Shown one piece after another: positions 7,443 to 8,118 of a stretch of DNA of 8,118 nt (the stretch's first letter is position 1; each line of letters begins with the position of its first letter). The notes beneath the pieces are model-generated. The model worked only from the letters and a program-made list of their open reading frames with translations. It searched no databases and had not been told where the DNA came from. Source of the stretch: Planctomycetaceae bacterium (lineage in GTDB: Bacteria; Planctomycetota; Planctomycetia; Planctomycetales; Planctomycetaceae); NCBI GenBank assembly GCA_003445035.1, contig DLVV01000467.1, positions 32,517 through 40,634 of the forward strand, read 5' to 3'. A program made the position numbers and the translations under genes.

Positions 7443-7501
7443 CCCCGGGGGGAGGGATGCCGACCGCGATCCGAGGGCGGAGTGAAGCCAGTTGCTTCCG
7501 A

Positions 7502-7942
7502 TCAGCTCTTCAGGGCGATTCGCCTGGCCCGGGCCTTCTCGGCCTTGGCCGCGACGATCTTCAGCACACCGTCGGTGTACTCGGCCTCGACACCGTCGGC
7601 CTCCACCTCCTCACCCAGCCGAATCACGCGACGAAACGAACCACGACGGCGTTCGACGCGGTGCCACGAGCGGTCGGTCTCTTCCGTCGGCTCGTCTCGC
7701 TTGCCCGAGATGGACAGGTGTCCCTCGTGGAACTCAATCTCCAGGTCGTCCTTGGAGATACCGGGCAGGTCGAGGTGCACCTCGAAATGGGACTCGGTTT
7801 CCGAGAGGTCCAGGCGAGGAGCCCAGTCGACGGACTCCCTGGACTCTCCGCCAAGAAACGCTCCCATCATCCGGTCCATGTCGCTCCAGACGTTGTCCAG
7901 ACGACCCACTCTCCATCCCATCGGTACCAGAGTGTTAGCCAT
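7502..7942 (-). CDS. hsp20: Small heat-shock protein, Hsp20 / alpha-crystallin family
   Basis: This encodes 146 residues, a normal length for bacterial Hsp20. The ATG whose first base is 7942 is chosen because an AAAAGGAGA ribosome site lies eight bases upstream; longer in-frame starts would run into the leader. Residues 1-40 are the variable N-terminal arm with a WSDMDRMMGAF helix. Residues about 41-133 are the alpha-crystallin domain: PRLDLSETESHFEVHLDLPG, then DDLEIEFHEGHLSISGKR, a charged loop, SWHRVERRRGSFRRVIRLG, and the signature A-x3-D-G-V-L (AEYTDGVL). The end carries an I-x-L version of the I-x-I/V anchor (Ile142, Leu144) that links subunits into oligomers. The Pro usually found after the last strand (PK) is replaced by AAK. 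It is a cytosolic ATP-independent holdase that binds unfolding proteins under heat or other stress. It runs opposite to the other genes and looks functionally separate from them. It has its own upstream promoter candidate and a leader that could fold. Confidence 0.94.
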   Translation of the reverse strand: MANTLVPMGWRVGRLDNVWSDMDRMMGAFLGGESRESVDWAPRLDLSETESHFEVHLDLPGISKDDLEIEFHEGHLSISGKRDEPTEETDRSWHRVERRRGSFRRVIRLGEEVEADGVEAEYTDGVLKIVAAKAEKARARRIALKS

Positions 7943-8045
7943 GTGCCTGTTCTCCTTTTCTCGTGTCGGTCCAACAGACCGGGATTTCCACGCCTCACGC
8001 AGGAGGCCACGTTGAGAGAGAACAACTACAAATGGCGTGCCATAC
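7943..8045 (-). promoter_or_regulatory. Structured 5' leader of hsp20, possible RNA thermometer
   Basis: On the - strand this leader of about 100 bases contains two perfect 5-bp hairpins: GCCTC/GAGGC with a six-base loop (7992-8007) and CGGTC/GACCG with a five-base loop (7967-7981), the second ending eight bases upstream of the ribosome site. In addition TGTTCTCT (8017-8024) can pair over eight positions, one of them G-U, with GGAGAACA (7948-7955), which would cover part of the ribosome site. Bacterial hsp20 genes are often controlled by such temperature-melted structures (ROSE, fourU). This is a reading of pairing potential, not a fold calculation. Confidence 0.3.
7951..7959 (-). promoter_or_regulatory. 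Ribosome binding site of hsp20
   Basis: AAAAGGAGA on the - strand, eight bases before the ATG at 7942, is a strong Shine-Dalgarno sequence and sets the start of the 146-residue protein. Confidence 0.75.
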
Positions 8046-8051
8046 AAGTCA

Positions 8052-8079
8052 GGAATATTTGTAAGAATAAATGTGTCAA
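8052..8079 (-). promoter_or_regulatory. Candidate sigma-70-type promoter of hsp20
   Basis: A perfect TTGACA -35 (8074-8079 on the - strand) is followed after 16 bases by TATTCC (8052-8057), which matches only the first half of the -10 consensus. It lies in a stretch much richer in A and T than the rest of the window, and would give a leader of about 100 bases. No CIRCE operator (paired TTAGCACTC/GAGTGCTAA) is seen. Confidence 0.4.
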
Positions 8080-8118
8080 TAGGTTATGTAAAATTTAGAC
8101 AGGACTCCTACTGTTCAG

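Noticed and set aside
7930..7939. GAGTGTTAG-like half of a CIRCE heat-shock operator near the hsp20 start
   Set aside because: Only one imperfect half is present, it lies inside the coding region, and no partner half is found at the expected distance.
7457..8098. A 213-codon open frame on the + strand across hsp20
   Set aside because: It lies opposite a clear alpha-crystallin domain, runs through the hsp20 promoter and leader, and its product has no recognisable domain.
1..8118. CRISPR arrays, tRNA or rRNA genes, insertion sequences
   Set aside because: No regularly spaced direct repeats, no cloverleaf-like or rRNA-like sequence, and no transposase motifs were seen on either strand.

Overview
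The window is GC-rich except for its last ~100 bases. It looks like a chromosomal segment from a planctomycete (Planctomycetota). The clues are a C-terminal CxxCH haem-binding domain of the type that is greatly expanded in planctomycetes, a secreted sulfatase with a CxPTR formylglycine motif, a PhoD-like metallophosphoesterase, and a very large secreted protein joining a phosphodiesterase to a beta-helix. This assignment is an inference from gene content; there is no rRNA or marker gene here, and I cannot name a genus.

Layout. (1) From the left edge to 830, + strand: the 3' end of a gene for a cytochrome c-like haem-binding protein, cut by the window edge. (2) From 831 to 962: an intergenic gap with a possible promoter built around a perfect 10-bp palindrome. 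(3) From 963 to 4208, + strand: a 1081-residue exported protein with a GDPD (glycerophosphodiester phosphodiesterase-like) domain, a beta-propeller-like middle and a pectate-lyase-superfamily right-handed beta-helix. (4) From 4307 to 5923, + strand: a PhoD-like secreted metallophosphoesterase with an extra helical N-terminal region. (5) From 5945 to 7399, + strand, only 21 bases further on: a secreted sulfatase. (6) From 7502 to 7942, - strand, convergent: a small heat-shock protein (Hsp20) with its own promoter and a leader that can fold, in the AT-rich right end.

How the genes may work together. Genes 3 to 5 are co-oriented, closely spaced, and each starts with a signal peptide. Together they encode one phosphodiesterase-like, one phosphoesterase-like and one sulfatase-like enzyme, plus a beta-helix that resembles carbohydrate-binding or carbohydrate-cleaving folds. 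A reasonable hypothesis is a periplasmic or surface module that strips phosphate and sulfate esters from an anionic glycan or a teichoic-acid-like polymer. In Bacillus subtilis a GDPD enzyme (GlpQ) and PhoD act together on teichoic acids. Both phosphoesterase genes here carry changes at expected metal-ligand positions (Glu to His in the GDPD domain, Cys to Gly in PhoD), so their chemistry may differ from the textbook enzymes. The Hsp20 gene is unrelated housekeeping or stress material.
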